From the NCBI RefSeq assembly GCF_046054155.1, contig NZ_JBEQCT010000014.1, positions 1-57,167 of the forward strand: a DNA stretch of 57,167 bases, in the 5' to 3' direction. This document shows positions 23,355 through 32,368 of the stretch, in pieces (within the stretch, counting starts at the first letter, position 1; the number at the start of each line of letters is the position of its first letter). The notes below the pieces were generated by a model. It was not told the origin of the DNA. It saw nothing but the letters and a program-made list of their open reading frames with translations, and ran no database searches. Made by a program: the position numbers and the translations under genes. The DNA comes from Celerinatantimonas yamalensis (GTDB taxonomy: Bacteria; Pseudomonadota; Gammaproteobacteria; Enterobacterales; Celerinatantimonadaceae).

Positions 23355-24080
23355 TCATTGGAGCATCCCCCGATAGCCCTGCACCAGCAGCAGCCAATCA
23401 CTTTTAAGCCAGTACCAGTGCGGCAGTTGTTGACGCTCTTTTTCCAGCGAACGATATAATCGGTCCAAATTAGCTTGTTGCCATTTGAGTGCAGGCTTGC
23501 GAATGCGGCTCTTATCTAAATCAATAATCCAAACTTTTTCATCGGCGTCGAGCATAATATTGTGGATGTTGAGATCGCTATGATCGACCCCCGCCTCATG
23601 AAACAGACGAATTGTCGCCCCTACTTTGGCCCATATAGCGCTTGAGAGGCGCTGATGCATTAACAGCTGCGAGAGATCTTGCGCTTGCTCGATACGTTGG
23701 GTGATGAGATCGGCCCGATAAAATAGTCCATCACGCACCAATTGAGCCGCAACAGGAACTGGCGCGGGCAAATTCATCTGCTGCAGCCGGCTGAGCAACT
23801 CAAATTCCTGCCAGCAACGGCTTAAAGCCTTTCCTAGATACAAATAATGATCGCGGCTGACAAGCTGACCCATCAAACCGCCGCGGCAATAGTGACGCAA
23901 TACGAACTGTCGCTCAAGGTATTGAAAAAAGACCACTTGGCCGCGGCCATTAGCCTGTCCGACCACCGCATGTTGGCGGTGCCAGTAGCTTGGCTCGAAA
24001 AATTCGCTGGTACAATGACGCCAAATATTGCCATTAAACCAAATCCAGTTTGGTTTTTCAGATTGCTTAATGATATTCAT
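23355..24080 (-). CDS. kdkA: 3-deoxy-D-manno-octulosonic acid kinase
   Basis: A 241-residue Kdo kinase of the small protein-kinase-like fold. It phosphorylates Kdo of lipid A-Kdo at the inner membrane, which provides the negative charge in single-Kdo cores such as those of Vibrio and Haemophilus. Visible: RHYCRGGLMGQLVSRDHYLYLG (about 62-83), the catalytic GVDHSDLNIHNIMLDADEKVWIIDLDKSR (about 163-191), including HSDLNIHNIM and the metal-binding IDLDKS. It fits the core gene set here. Confidence 0.93.
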   Translation of the reverse strand: MNIIKQSEKPNWIWFNGNIWRHCTSEFFEPSYWHRQHAVVGQANGRGQVVFFQYLERQFVLRHYCRGGLMGQLVSRDHYLYLGKALSRCWQEFELLSRLQQMNLPAPVPVAAQLVRDGLFYRADLITQRIEQAQDLSQLLMHQRLSSAIWAKVGATIRLFHEAGVDHSDLNIHNIMLDADEKVWIIDLDKSRIRKPALKWQQANLDRLYRSLEKERQQLPHWYWLKSDWLLLVQGYRGMLQ

Positions 24081-24170
24081 CGAATTATTAATTAATTACA
24101 GTCGCGAAGATTTTACATTGCCGACGCGGATTTGCATAATGCATTACACTGATAGCTTTTGACACTCATT

Positions 24171-25259
24171 ATGCAGCCTACAATATCAACACCCACGACT
24201 ATTTGCATTATTCGCCTATCTGCCATTGGTGATGTATGCAATGCGGCGACGCTCATCAACCGCATCCGGATGCAATGGCACGATGCCAACATCACTTGGA
24301 TTTGCGGTCCAGCCGAAGCGCAATTGCTAAAATTGATCCCTAATATCACGATTGTCTGCTTTGACAAAAAAGCGGGCTTAAATAGTTATCGTCAAGTGTA
24401 TAAAGCGCTGCACGGCCGGCAATTCGAACTATTACTGCACCTGCAAGCCTCGCTGCGGGCAAGCTTGCTCTCGGTTGGCATCAAAGCTCGTCGCCGCATT
24501 GGCTATCATCGCAGCCGCGCTTACGAGCTGCAATGGTTATTCACCCGTGAAAAGACGGACCGGCCCAAAGGGTTGCACGTGGTTGACAACTATCAAGCAT
24601 TTGCCGACTATCTGCAATGTCCAGCCGCCCCAGTGAGTTGGCCATTTGTGATCCCCGAGAGCGCTCAAACGCAAGCCGCAGAAAAACTCAAAGTCTTTGA
24701 TCGACCATTTATTGTCATCTGTCCTGCCGCCAGTAAAGCCTATAAAAACTGGTCCATTCAAGGCTACGCCGCAGTGATTCAGGCATTGCAAGCTCAGCAC
24801 TACCCCATCGTATTAGTCGGCGGACCAGCACCCATCGAGCTGCAAGTCGCTCAGCAGATCCAAACCCAATTGTCACAACCCGTGCTTAATTGGGTCGGGC
24901 AAACGTCGTTAGCCGAGTTAATGGTCATTTTGGCTCAAGCCAAACTACTCATCACCCCCGATACTGGGCCAGCACATATGGCAAGCGCCATGCACACGCC
25001 TGTTGTCGGCTTGTATGCCCATCATAACCCGCTACGCGTGGGCCCCTACGGCTCTATCACACTGGCCGTCAACCATTGGCCCGAGCTCATTGAAAAACAA
25101 ACGGGCAAGCCCCCCGAACAACTGCCTTGGCGTTCACGAGTCAAAGATAAGCACGCCATGCTCACTATCATGCCTGACGAAGTCTTACTTAAGGTGCAAG
25201 AGGCGCTGTCAATTGATGAAACCACTGCCGAATGCGAACCGCTGAATCAGTCATATTAA
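24171..25259 (+). CDS. Glycosyltransferase family 9 (heptosyltransferase-like)
   Basis: A 362-residue GT9 enzyme resembling heptosyltransferase I (WaaC/RfaC-like) or an outer-core heptosyltransferase. ICIIRLSAIGDVCNAATLINRIR (about 11-33) is the usual N-terminal domain, LLHLQASLRASLLSVGIKARRRIGYHRSRA is diagnostic, and ITPDTGPAHMASAMHTPVVGLYAHHNP (about 263-289) carries the ADP-heptose site. I start it at ATG 24171; a TTG frame to 24159 also exists. Its last 71 bp overlap the convergent gene ending at 25189. Which heptose it adds is not determinable. Confidence 0.88.
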   Translation: MQPTISTPTTICIIRLSAIGDVCNAATLINRIRMQWHDANITWICGPAEAQLLKLIPNITIVCFDKKAGLNSYRQVYKALHGRQFELLLHLQASLRASLLSVGIKARRRIGYHRSRAYELQWLFTREKTDRPKGLHVVDNYQAFADYLQCPAAPVSWPFVIPESAQTQAAEKLKVFDRPFIVICPAASKAYKNWSIQGYAAVIQALQAQHYPIVLVGGPAPIELQVAQQIQTQLSQPVLNWVGQTSLAELMVILAQAKLLITPDTGPAHMASAMHTPVVGLYAHHNPLRVGPYGSITLAVNHWPELIEKQTGKPPEQLPWRSRVKDKHAMLTIMPDEVLLKVQEALSIDETTAECEPLNQSY

Positions 25260-26187
25260 TCAGCGAGATATCCTCTTGCGTTAAGCGCCCCGCTGGCGGA
25301 GAAAACATCAAACAGCGATTGTCTCGTGCCAGAGGATGGCGCAAAAAATCGCCCCCAAGAGGCAATGGCGCAAATCCCACACAGGGAACATTCAATGCAC
25401 CAGCTAACCATAACATCGGTCCTTGCTCAGCGATGAGCAAATCCGTTTGGCTGACCAATTGAGCCAATCGAGGCCAATCTGCATCGAGTTCTTCAACGCG
25501 GCAGTCGATCGCTTGCTCGCTCAATAGCTGGGCAAGATACTGGCAGTAGGGCAATTCATTATTTGCAGCACATAAGACAAATTCACATTGGTCGGCAACC
25601 AAATTAAGGCTACTCAACAATTGTTGATATTGGTCAGCACTCAAATGATCGGGCTGTTCTAGCCCTGAATGAATAATCACACAGTACTTCTGTCGAAACG
25701 ACGATTGCGCTCGCGGCAATACGTGCAGGTAAGGGCTTTGGACTGCTTGTGATGAGCAACGAATATGCTGTAAATAATCGTCCACCACCTGATCGTAAGC
25801 TTGGCGTAACAACCAGGGCTGAGACAGTCGACCAATCGCCTCACCGTCCCAAAAGCGTCGAGTGCCAAGACCCGGCGAAAATCGCTTCGATCCTAACCGC
25901 CAGCCCAACCAACGATGCCGGCTTCTCGGAGAAAGACACAAGTAACCTTGATAATCACGCTGTTTTAAGGCTTGATAACGTAATCGAGGTGAAGAAAATG
26001 CGAATTCATCAATCACGGGTAGCTTGTCAGGAAGAAGCTCTAAAAAAGAGAGGCTTTCATGACCCGCTAATAACTCAATTTGTATATTCGGTAGTGAATG
26101 AATCAAACGAACTAATGCAGGCAGAGCTAACAATCCCTCGCTTGCGATATCACTGATGGCGACTAAAACCCGTGAACCTACAGCCAC
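25189..26187 (-). CDS. Divergent GT9-like glycosyltransferase
   Basis: A 332-residue protein with the GT9 architecture but weak motifs. ISDIASEGLLALPALVRLIHSLPNIQIELLAG is the N-terminal strand-helix unit, and TDLLIAEQGPMLWLAGALNVPCVGFAPLPLGGDFLRHP (about 254-291) is the degenerate form of the ...DTGPxHxAAALxxPxVGLY motif. The usual glutamate/aspartate is partly replaced (EQGPMLWLAGA). It starts with GTG at 26187 behind AAGGAG. It may be an active transferase with altered donor specificity, or a decaying one. It ends inside the convergent GT9 gene (71-bp overlap). Confidence 0.72.
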   Translation of the reverse strand: MAVGSRVLVAISDIASEGLLALPALVRLIHSLPNIQIELLAGHESLSFLELLPDKLPVIDEFAFSSPRLRYQALKQRDYQGYLCLSPRSRHRWLGWRLGSKRFSPGLGTRRFWDGEAIGRLSQPWLLRQAYDQVVDDYLQHIRCSSQAVQSPYLHVLPRAQSSFRQKYCVIIHSGLEQPDHLSADQYQQLLSSLNLVADQCEFVLCAANNELPYCQYLAQLLSEQAIDCRVEELDADWPRLAQLVSQTDLLIAEQGPMLWLAGALNVPCVGFAPLPLGGDFLRHPLARDNRCLMFSPPAGRLTQEDISLINMTDSAVRIRQWFHQLTAPLAP

Positions 26188-26319
26188 ATTGATAACTCCT
26201 TGAAGATGTTAATATGATTGTGACGAATTAATCAGACTGACTCAAGTCATTCCACCACTTTAACCAAGTCGGTATAATGACCCTTTGATCCGCCGCAACT
26301 TCTAATCACAGGACTGAAC

Positions 26320-26805
26320 ATGTCAAACCGTGTTATCTACCCCGGAACTTTCGATCCAATCACTTATGGCCACAGTGATTTAATTACTCGCGCCGCGGGT
26401 TTATTCGATGAAGTGATTGTCGCGATTGCGGCCAATCCCAGCAAACAGCCCTTGTTTGATCTTGATGAGCGCGTGCATCTGGCCAGAGAGGTAAGCGTCC
26501 ACCTTACGAATGTCAAAGTCATGGGATTTAACGGGTTACTCGCCGAATTTGCCAAAGAGCAGCAAGCTAATATTTTACTGCGCGGGCTACGGGCGGTTTC
26601 TGACTTTGAGTATGAGTTTCAGCTGGCGAACCTCAACCGGCGTCTCAACGCCCAGCTTGAAAGTGTCTTTCTGACACCAGCTGAACAGTTTTCGTTTCTA
26701 TCCTCGACTATCGTCAAAGAGGTTGCCATGCATCACGGCGATATCAGCCAATTTGTCGCACCTGTCGTGGTCGATGCCCTCAAAGCTAAATTTAACCGCC
26801 CTTAG
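26320..26805 (+). CDS. coaD: Phosphopantetheine adenylyltransferase
   Basis: A 161-residue CoaD, the hexameric enzyme of the penultimate coenzyme A step. PGTFDPITYGHSDLI (about 8-22) carries the T/HxGH nucleotidyltransferase motif (YGHSD), then LRGLRAVSDFEYEFQLANLNRRL (about 87-109) and LSSTIVKEVAMHHGDISQFV with the ISSTxVRE motif. The length is the family norm. ATG 26320 after CAGGACTG. Its stop lies 4 bp before the mutM stop on the other strand. Confidence 0.97.
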   Translation: MSNRVIYPGTFDPITYGHSDLITRAAGLFDEVIVAIAANPSKQPLFDLDERVHLAREVSVHLTNVKVMGFNGLLAEFAKEQQANILLRGLRAVSDFEYEFQLANLNRRLNAQLESVFLTPAEQFSFLSSTIVKEVAMHHGDISQFVAPVVVDALKAKFNRP

Positions 26806-26809
26806 ACGA

Positions 26810-27628
26810 TTAACGGCGTTTTTGACAATTTGGGCAGTAGAAGGTATTCCGCTGTCCTATTCGCAGACTTTTAATCAAGCTGGCACACTGATGGCAACGC
26901 TCGCCCTCACGCCCATAGACATTCAACTCTTGCTTAAAATAGCCGGGTTTGCCATCGGCACTAGAAAAATCACGCAACGTGGTTCCCCCTTGGGTAATGG
27001 CTGCCGCTAATACCTGTTTAATGGTCTGAGCTAAGCGCTGATAGCGACTTAAACCAATTTGTCCAGCAACCAACTGAGGGTGCAACCCAGCCATAAACAG
27101 CGCTTCACTGGCATAGATATTTCCTACTCCTACCACCACATGGTTATCCATAATCAGTTGTTTCACCGCAACGCTACGCCCGCGGGAACATTGATAGAGC
27201 AACTGCCCCGAAAATTCGTCAGTCAATGGCTCTGGGCCGAGTTTGCTCAATAATGGATGGCCCTCAAGGGGCAATTCCCACCAGAGCACAGCACCAAAGC
27301 GGCGCGGGTCGGTCAACCGTAAACATTGCCCACTGGCCAAAACCCAATCGACATGATCATGCTTTTGTGCTGGCACATCGGCATCTAACACGCGCAAACT
27401 GCCAGACATACCCAAATGAATAATACACACGCCAGCTTGGGTCTCTAGCAGCAGATATTTAGCGCGGCGCTGCACACTAAGTACCACTTGATCGATCATA
27501 TGGGCAAGCGTATCGGGAATAGGCCAACGTAATTTGGGCTGGCGGACAATCACGTCGATGACGCGTTGCGCACGCAAATGCGGCTCAATGCCTCGACGGC
27601 TGGTTTCAACTTCAGGTAATTCAGGCAT
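26810..27628 (-). CDS. mutM: Formamidopyrimidine-DNA glycosylase
   Basis: A 272-residue MutM/Fpg, a base-excision-repair enzyme for 8-oxoguanine. It begins MPELPEVETSRRGIEPHL with catalytic Pro2 and Glu3, has the helix-two-turn-helix domain (LFMAGLHPQLVAGQIGLSRYQRLAQTI), and ends with a zinc finger C-x2-C-x16-C-x2-C (CHQCASLIKSL...FYCPNCQKRR). The intact zinc finger argues for function. It lies 8 bp after a small membrane-protein gene on the same strand. Confidence 0.97.
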   Translation of the reverse strand: MPELPEVETSRRGIEPHLRAQRVIDVIVRQPKLRWPIPDTLAHMIDQVVLSVQRRAKYLLLETQAGVCIIHLGMSGSLRVLDADVPAQKHDHVDWVLASGQCLRLTDPRRFGAVLWWELPLEGHPLLSKLGPEPLTDEFSGQLLYQCSRGRSVAVKQLIMDNHVVVGVGNIYASEALFMAGLHPQLVAGQIGLSRYQRLAQTIKQVLAAAITQGGTTLRDFSSADGKPGYFKQELNVYGREGERCHQCASLIKSLRIGQRNTFYCPNCQKRR

Positions 27629-27636
27629 AAAAAACT

Positions 27637-28137
27637 CTATGGATGGCGGCTGAACAGGGCATTGTAGCTAACTTGATCAAGCTTTAATAATTGCCCTTGC
27701 CAGTTGGTAATAAAATAACTGTCGCCTTTTTTAAACAGGGTCAATTGTAATGGGCTACTACGATTAACCAAATACACTTGAATCGACTGACCTGAGACGC
27801 CAGCACCAATCGCTTTAGTCCACTCGGGCAAGGTAATATGCAGCCAAGCATCCACGGTAATCACAGGCCGACCAGCATCGGGTTGACTGCGCCAACCAGT
27901 GCCAACCCGTTGGATCACCCGCTGAGGAAGGTCAATTTCTAACACGACTGCATTAGGAGGGAGTATACGGCGATGCCCTGATGGTAACGCGGCGCTCGAT
28001 GATTTGGTCGAGTCTTTATTGACGATCGATGTATCATCATTGCGATTGAGGTGATCACTGGTCAAACGAAATAATAACATCATGGCGAGCACCACAAAAA
28101 TCACTACATTATTCCAGCCCTGTCGACCCAATCGCAT
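27637..28137 (-). CDS. Hypothetical membrane-anchored protein upstream of mutM
   Basis: A 166-residue protein not assigned to a family here. It has one N-terminal transmembrane anchor (GWNNVVIFVVLAMMLLFRLTSDH, about 7-29), a polar linker, then a predicted beta-rich domain (PPNAVVLEIDLPQRVIQRVG; VDAWLHITLPEWTKAIGAG; VSGQSIQVYLVNRSSPLQLTLFKKGDSYFITNWQGQLLKLD). It probably faces the periplasm. The 8-bp gap to mutM and shared strand indicate one transcript, though no functional link is evident. Confidence 0.78.
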   Translation of the reverse strand: MRLGRQGWNNVVIFVVLAMMLLFRLTSDHLNRNDDTSIVNKDSTKSSSAALPSGHRRILPPNAVVLEIDLPQRVIQRVGTGWRSQPDAGRPVITVDAWLHITLPEWTKAIGAGVSGQSIQVYLVNRSSPLQLTLFKKGDSYFITNWQGQLLKLDQVSYNALFSRHP

Positions 28138-28363
28138 ATTGTCTCTTCCATCTTATATGTATTTATTGAACTCGCGCGGCTTGATTTGAAACGGCGTATC
28201 CCGCTTATGCTTTGTAACGGCGTTTTGCATTGCATTTAACGGCCATTATTATCGCGCTCTTGGCGCGTCATTGAGCCAGCTTAGCGCTTATATATCCGTC
28301 AGTATAACCAGCTTCGCAGTGATTCGCATCGCCCAATGTGGCTAAATAAAATTTTATGACAGG

Positions 28364-28395
28364 CATAAAAAAACCCGAGCTATCGACTCGGGTTC
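28364..28395 (-). terminator. Intrinsic terminator of rpmB-rpmG
   Basis: Hairpin AACCCGAG/CTCGGGTT followed on the minus strand by a run of T (about seven, 28366-28373). It stands 19-50 bp after the rpmG stop, a clear factor-independent terminator. Confidence 0.9.
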
Positions 28396-28413
28396 TTCGC
28401 AAAACAACATCAA

Positions 28414-28584
28414 TTACTTGATTTTGCCTTCTTTGTACATAACATGCTTACGGACAACGGGATCGTATTTTTTGATCTCCATTTTTTCAGGCATGTTACG
28501 TTTGTTCTTATCAGTTGTGTAAAAATGACCTGTACCGGCTGATGAGTTCAAACGAATTTTTTCACGTGCACCTTTCTTAGCCAT
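28414..28584 (-). CDS. rpmG: 50S ribosomal protein L33
   Basis: A 56-residue L33: MAKKGAREKIRLNSSAG..., then YTTDKNKRNMPEKMEIKKYDPVVRKHVMYKEGKIK. It lacks the CxxC zinc pairs of the C+ forms, so it is the zinc-independent type usual for the main copy in Gammaproteobacteria. It is 12 bp downstream of rpmB and ends at the terminator. Too short for ORF callers that use a 60-residue cutoff. Confidence 0.97.
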   Translation of the reverse strand: MAKKGAREKIRLNSSAGTGHFYTTDKNKRNMPEKMEIKKYDPVVRKHVMYKEGKIK

Positions 28585-28596
28585 AATTTAAGTTCC

Positions 28597-28833
28597 TTAA
28601 ACGTTTTCACCACGACTACGAAGATCAACTAATACAGCGTCGATCCCTTTTTTGTCGATGATCCGCATTCCTTTGGTAGAAATACGCAGTTTAACAAAAC
28701 GTTTCTCGCTTTCGACCCAGAAACGATGTGATTGTAAATTAGGCAAAAAACGACGACGAGTACGGTTTTTTGCGTGTGATACGTTGTTACCAACGGCTGG
28801 CTTTTTACCAGTAACTTGGCATACTTTAGACAT
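28597..28833 (-). CDS. rpmB: 50S ribosomal protein L28
   Basis: A 78-residue L28: MSKVCQVTGKKPAVGNNVSHAKNRTRRRFLPNLQ... and ending RSRGENV, the normal length and sequence. I start it at 28833 (MSKV), which has TTGGAG before it; the in-frame upstream ATG at 28848 would put an odd five-residue extension. Operon with rpmG. Confidence 0.97.
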   Translation of the reverse strand: MSKVCQVTGKKPAVGNNVSHAKNRTRRRFLPNLQSHRFWVESEKRFVKLRISTKGMRIIDKKGIDAVLVDLRSRGENV

Positions 28834-28976
28834 GTCAGTCTTCTCCAAAAATTACTTCTGCTCGAGCATCTGTTTGCCCCGTGAGGCCGTCGCCCGGGAC
28901 GACAGAAAGGCCGCATTTTATACAGTAAAACGCACGTAATATCAACAAAAAGATCACTTTACGTTGAAATTTTAAG

Positions 28977-29651
28977 CTAAATCCATCCTCGCTGCGCAAA
29001 CGAGACGATCTGCCCACAACCAACAACGATATGATCGAGTACGCGAACATCAATCAGTGTCAGTGCTTGAACCAGCTTATCGGTAATCATACGATCCGCA
29101 TGGCTTGGCTCGGCAATTCCAGAAGGATGATTGTGCGCCAATATCACGGCGGCGGCATTGTGCTCCAATACCTGTTGAACCACAACCCGCGGATAAACAC
29201 TCGCCGCATCGATGGTTCCATAGAAAATCGGCGCGAATTGTAACACCCGATGCTGATTATCCAAAAGCAATAATGCAAATACCTCGCGATTAAAGTGGCT
29301 TAATTCACTTTGCAGGTAGTCAAACGCGAGCTGTGGATTGTTCAATGAGTCCCCGCGCTGCAGGCGATCATGCAAATACCGACGGCTCATCTCAAGGGCT
29401 GCTTGCAACTGACTATATTTTGCCAGCCCAACCCCATGATGGGTACAAAATGAGTCCTGACTGGCACTAAGAAGCGCTCGAAGCGAACCAAAATCACTTA
29501 ACAAGTGACGCGCCAACGCCACTGCATCCATTCCTTGACAGCCAGTTCTTAAAAAAATGGCAAGTAATTCGGCATCCGATAATGCCTTCGCCCCTTGGGC
29601 CAATAACTTCTCTCGGGGACGCTCAGAAGCGGGCCAGCTTAAAATGGTCAT
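28977..29651 (-). CDS. radC: DNA repair protein RadC (JAMM/MPN domain)
   Basis: About 224 residues of RadC, formerly linked to DNA repair, function still debated. It has a helix-hairpin-helix-like N-terminus (REKLLAQGAKALSDAELLAIFLRTGCQGMDAVALA) and a C-terminal JAMM metallopeptidase-like domain with VILAHNHPSGIAEPSHADRMIT (about 171-192). The end VSFAQRGWI matches E. coli. A further in-frame ATG at 29696 gives 15 more residues; orthologues begin near SERPREKLL, so 29651 is preferred. It precedes rpmBG on the same strand. Confidence 0.93.
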   Translation of the reverse strand: MTILSWPASERPREKLLAQGAKALSDAELLAIFLRTGCQGMDAVALARHLLSDFGSLRALLSASQDSFCTHHGVGLAKYSQLQAALEMSRRYLHDRLQRGDSLNNPQLAFDYLQSELSHFNREVFALLLLDNQHRVLQFAPIFYGTIDAASVYPRVVVQQVLEHNAAAVILAHNHPSGIAEPSHADRMITDKLVQALTLIDVRVLDHIVVGCGQIVSFAQRGWI

Positions 29652-29865
29652 CACGGTATCATCCGTTAACTTATCAGTAATTGATAAATTAATCATTTAA
29701 TGGCTATTCTGTCAATTTATCAAGTTGCCATTGTTCGAACTGTTGGTCATATGCACGCGTGGCATTTAAGGTTTAACAGTACCCGCGGGCAGTTGTGCAT
29801 AATCAGTTCTTCACCATTTTTTTTATGGTAGAGTAACGTCAGTTTTTATAACGGATTGGTGTCCC

Positions 29866-31071
29866 GTGCTTGCTCAAAAAAAGATTCTTCTTGCTGCCAG
29901 TGGCGGTATTGCTGCGTATAAATTACCTGAAATTGTCCGTGCTTTACGTAAACGCGGCGCACAGGTTCGCGTTGTGTTAACCGAGCATGCGGCTCATTTT
30001 GTCTCGCCCATGGCGCTGCAAGCCCTCAGTGGTTATCCGGTCGCTCAAGCGTTAATGGACCCAGCAGCAGAGCTGTCGATGAGCCATATAGAATTGGCGA
30101 AGTGGGCCGATGTGGTGCTGTTGGCACCAGCCACCGCCAACTGCATGGCCAAAATGGCTCATGGCATTGCCGATGATTTAGTCACAACTCTCTTATTGGC
30201 TACCCCAGCACCTATTGCTATCGCACCGGCTATGAATCAGCAGATGTATCGCGCCCACGCAACCCAAGCCAATCTGGCATTATTGCGCTCGCGCGGCGTG
30301 GTACAGTTCGGCCCCGCCGATGGTGAACAAGCGTGCGGCGATGTTGGCCCAGGGCGGATGCTTCAACCCGATGAGTTAGCTGATGCGCTAAACGCGATGC
30401 TTACTCCGCCAGCCAAGCCTCTGGCGGGTTGCCAGATGACGATCACGGCTGGCCCCACTCGTGAAGCAATCGATCCGGTACGTTACATTAGCAATTACAG
30501 CTCAGGAAAAATGGGCTATGCCTTAGCACAAGCAGCAGCTAAATTAGGCGCGCAAGTGTCGCTGATTAGCGGCCCAGTCCACCTTGCTACTCCTGCGGGG
30601 TGCCAGCGCATTGATGTCAGTAGCACTCAACAGATGTATGATGCGGCCTTACGCCTTGCTCCCAAAAGCGATATTTTTATCGCCTGCGCGGCCGTAGCCG
30701 ATTACCGAGTTGCTGCGGTTGCTGAGCAAAAAATTAAAAAAAGTGATGAGCAAATGCGGCTGACGTTAGTGCGTAACCCTGATATAGTCGCAGCCGTTGC
30801 TAACTTAGCAGATAAGCCATTTGTGGTCGGTTTTGCCGCGGAAACACAAGATGTGGCCTGCTATGCGAAAGACAAAATGCAACGAAAACATTTAGATATG
30901 ATTGCCGCTAACGATGTGTCTCAACCTGATAGTGGATTTAATGTCGATGACAACGCACTGCACGTGTTTTGGGCTGATGGCGAGCAATTATTACCGAGAG
31001 CTGATAAATACCAATTGGCTGAACAATTAATGCAACTGATTACGACCCGATACCAGCATGAAACAAATTGA
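29866..31071 (+). CDS. coaBC: Bifunctional phosphopantothenoylcysteine decarboxylase/phosphopantothenate-cysteine ligase
   Basis: A 401-residue CoaBC, two steps of coenzyme A synthesis. The N-terminal flavin decarboxylase has ILLAASGGIAAYKLPEIVRAL (about 7-27), APAMNQQMY and ACGDVGPGRM (Cys near 157). The C-terminal ligase starts at TAGPTREAIDPVRYISNYSSGKMGYALA (about 197-224). It starts with GTG at 29866. The start codon of dut lies inside its last codons (14-bp overlap), so they are coupled. Confidence 0.96.
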   Translation: MLAQKKILLAASGGIAAYKLPEIVRALRKRGAQVRVVLTEHAAHFVSPMALQALSGYPVAQALMDPAAELSMSHIELAKWADVVLLAPATANCMAKMAHGIADDLVTTLLLATPAPIAIAPAMNQQMYRAHATQANLALLRSRGVVQFGPADGEQACGDVGPGRMLQPDELADALNAMLTPPAKPLAGCQMTITAGPTREAIDPVRYISNYSSGKMGYALAQAAAKLGAQVSLISGPVHLATPAGCQRIDVSSTQQMYDAALRLAPKSDIFIACAAVADYRVAAVAEQKIKKSDEQMRLTLVRNPDIVAAVANLADKPFVVGFAAETQDVACYAKDKMQRKHLDMIAANDVSQPDSGFNVDDNALHVFWADGEQLLPRADKYQLAEQLMQLITTRYQHETN

Positions 31072-31513
31072 ATTAAAAATCCTCGACCCTCGCGTGGGCC
31101 AAGAATTTCCACTACCAGCGTATGCCACCCCTGGCTCAGCTGGCATGGATTTACGGGTCTGCATCGATACGCCGCTTACCCTAGAAGCAGGCCAAAGCGT
31201 GTTATTACCAACTGGATTAGCTATCCATATTCAAGATCCAACTCTGGCGGCAACTATTTTGCCCCGCTCAGGGCTAGGTCATAAGCATGGGTTAGTCTTA
31301 GGCAACTTAGTTGGACTTATTGACTCAGATTACCAAGGTGAATTAAAGGTATCCTTATGGAATCGCAGTCAAACGCCTTATACTATCGAACCGGGTGAAC
31401 GGGTTGCACAGCTGGTCATTTTACCGGTTGTTCAAGCTCAGTTTGCACTGGTCGATGAGTTTAACCAAAGCGAACGTGGCAGTGGTGGATTCGGCCACTC
31501 TGGAAGCCACTAA
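31058..31513 (+). CDS. dut: dUTP diphosphatase (dUTPase)
   Basis: A 151-residue trimeric dUTPase that removes dUTP and supplies dUMP. Motifs in order: PGSAGMDLRVCID (about 26-38), LPRSGLGHKHGLVLGNLVGLIDSDYQGELKVSLWN (about 68-102), and the C-terminal GSGGFGHSG P-loop-like motif (about 140-148). Full length. It overlaps coaBC by 14 bp and precedes slmA by 41 bp. Confidence 0.96.
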   Translation: MKQIELKILDPRVGQEFPLPAYATPGSAGMDLRVCIDTPLTLEAGQSVLLPTGLAIHIQDPTLAATILPRSGLGHKHGLVLGNLVGLIDSDYQGELKVSLWNRSQTPYTIEPGERVAQLVILPVVQAQFALVDEFNQSERGSGGFGHSGSH

Positions 31514-31554
31514 GCAACCTTTTCTCGCGCTAATCAGATAATCAGGAAGTCAGA

Positions 31555-32148
31555 ATGGCGGGTAAACCCAAAACTAATCGTCGTGAACAGATCCTTCAAG
31601 CGCTAGCCGTCATGTTGGAAACCAGCCCAGGCAAACGCATCACTACGGCACGACTAGCCAGTGAAGTCGGTGTTTCAGAGGCTGCGCTTTATCGTCATTT
31701 CCCGAGTAAAGCGCGGATGTTTGAAGGGTTGATCGAATTTATCGAAGACTCGTTGCTCTCACGGATCAACATTATCCAAGGCGAAGAAAAAGATACGCTC
31801 ACACGCTGTGAACACGTCTTGCAGCTATTGCTTGGGTTCGCTGAGCGTAACCCTGGTATCACCCGGTTACTTAACGGTGATGCGCTGCAAGGGGAGCATG
31901 AACGGCTGCGCGTTCGAGTCGATAATCTCTATGATAAAATTGAGCTACAACTCAAGCAGATTTTGCGTGAAAAACGTCTGCGCGAAGGTCATGGTTTTAA
32001 TCTTGACGAGGGGCAACTGGCCAACTTATTGCTCGCTTATGCCGAAGGTCGGATCGCACAATTTGTCCGCAGTAATTTTGAACTCAAACCCACCGCGTAC
32101 TTTGAATTGCAATGGCAGTTTATTCATCAACAATTACTGCAAAGCTGA
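31555..32148 (+). CDS. slmA: Nucleoid occlusion factor SlmA (TetR fold)
   Basis: A 197-residue SlmA, a DNA-bound blocker of FtsZ ring assembly over the nucleoid. The TetR-type helix-turn-helix is RREQILQALAVMLETSPGKRITTARLASEVGVSEAALYRHFPSKARMFEGLIEFIE, continuing into the dimerisation domain with LANLLLAYAEGRIAQFVRSNF near the end. In the coaBC-dut-slmA order typical of Gammaproteobacteria. Confidence 0.96.
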   Translation: MAGKPKTNRREQILQALAVMLETSPGKRITTARLASEVGVSEAALYRHFPSKARMFEGLIEFIEDSLLSRINIIQGEEKDTLTRCEHVLQLLLGFAERNPGITRLLNGDALQGEHERLRVRVDNLYDKIELQLKQILREKRLREGHGFNLDEGQLANLLLAYAEGRIAQFVRSNFELKPTAYFELQWQFIHQQLLQS

Positions 32149-32155
32149 CGCTTCT

Positions 32156-32183
32156 GCGATGATCATTCATCATTGATCATCGC
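32156..32183 (+). terminator. Strong stem-loop after slmA (terminator-like)
   Basis: A perfect inverted repeat with ten-base arms (GCGATGATCA and TGATCATCGC) around an eight-base loop starts 7 bp after the slmA stop. It has no good U-tract afterwards (GGTTTGC), so termination may be partial or the stem may stabilise the transcript end. Confidence 0.6.
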
Positions 32184-32368
32184 ACGATTGGTTTGCTTTC
32201 GTCTGCCATATCGCCAGTACAATGATACCTTTGATAAACCTATCGTAGTATAACAATGCCAAGCGCCATTTACTGACATCATTGAGCGCTAATCACTTAG
32301 CGCATCAAACAAACACTTGTGCTAAATTCATGTTGAGTCAGTTCATTGTTAATTACCAAAGGAATGTT

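Noticed and set aside
28835..29053. Frame across the radC end towards rpmB
   Set aside because: It overlaps radC in another frame; the real features are radC and rpmB.
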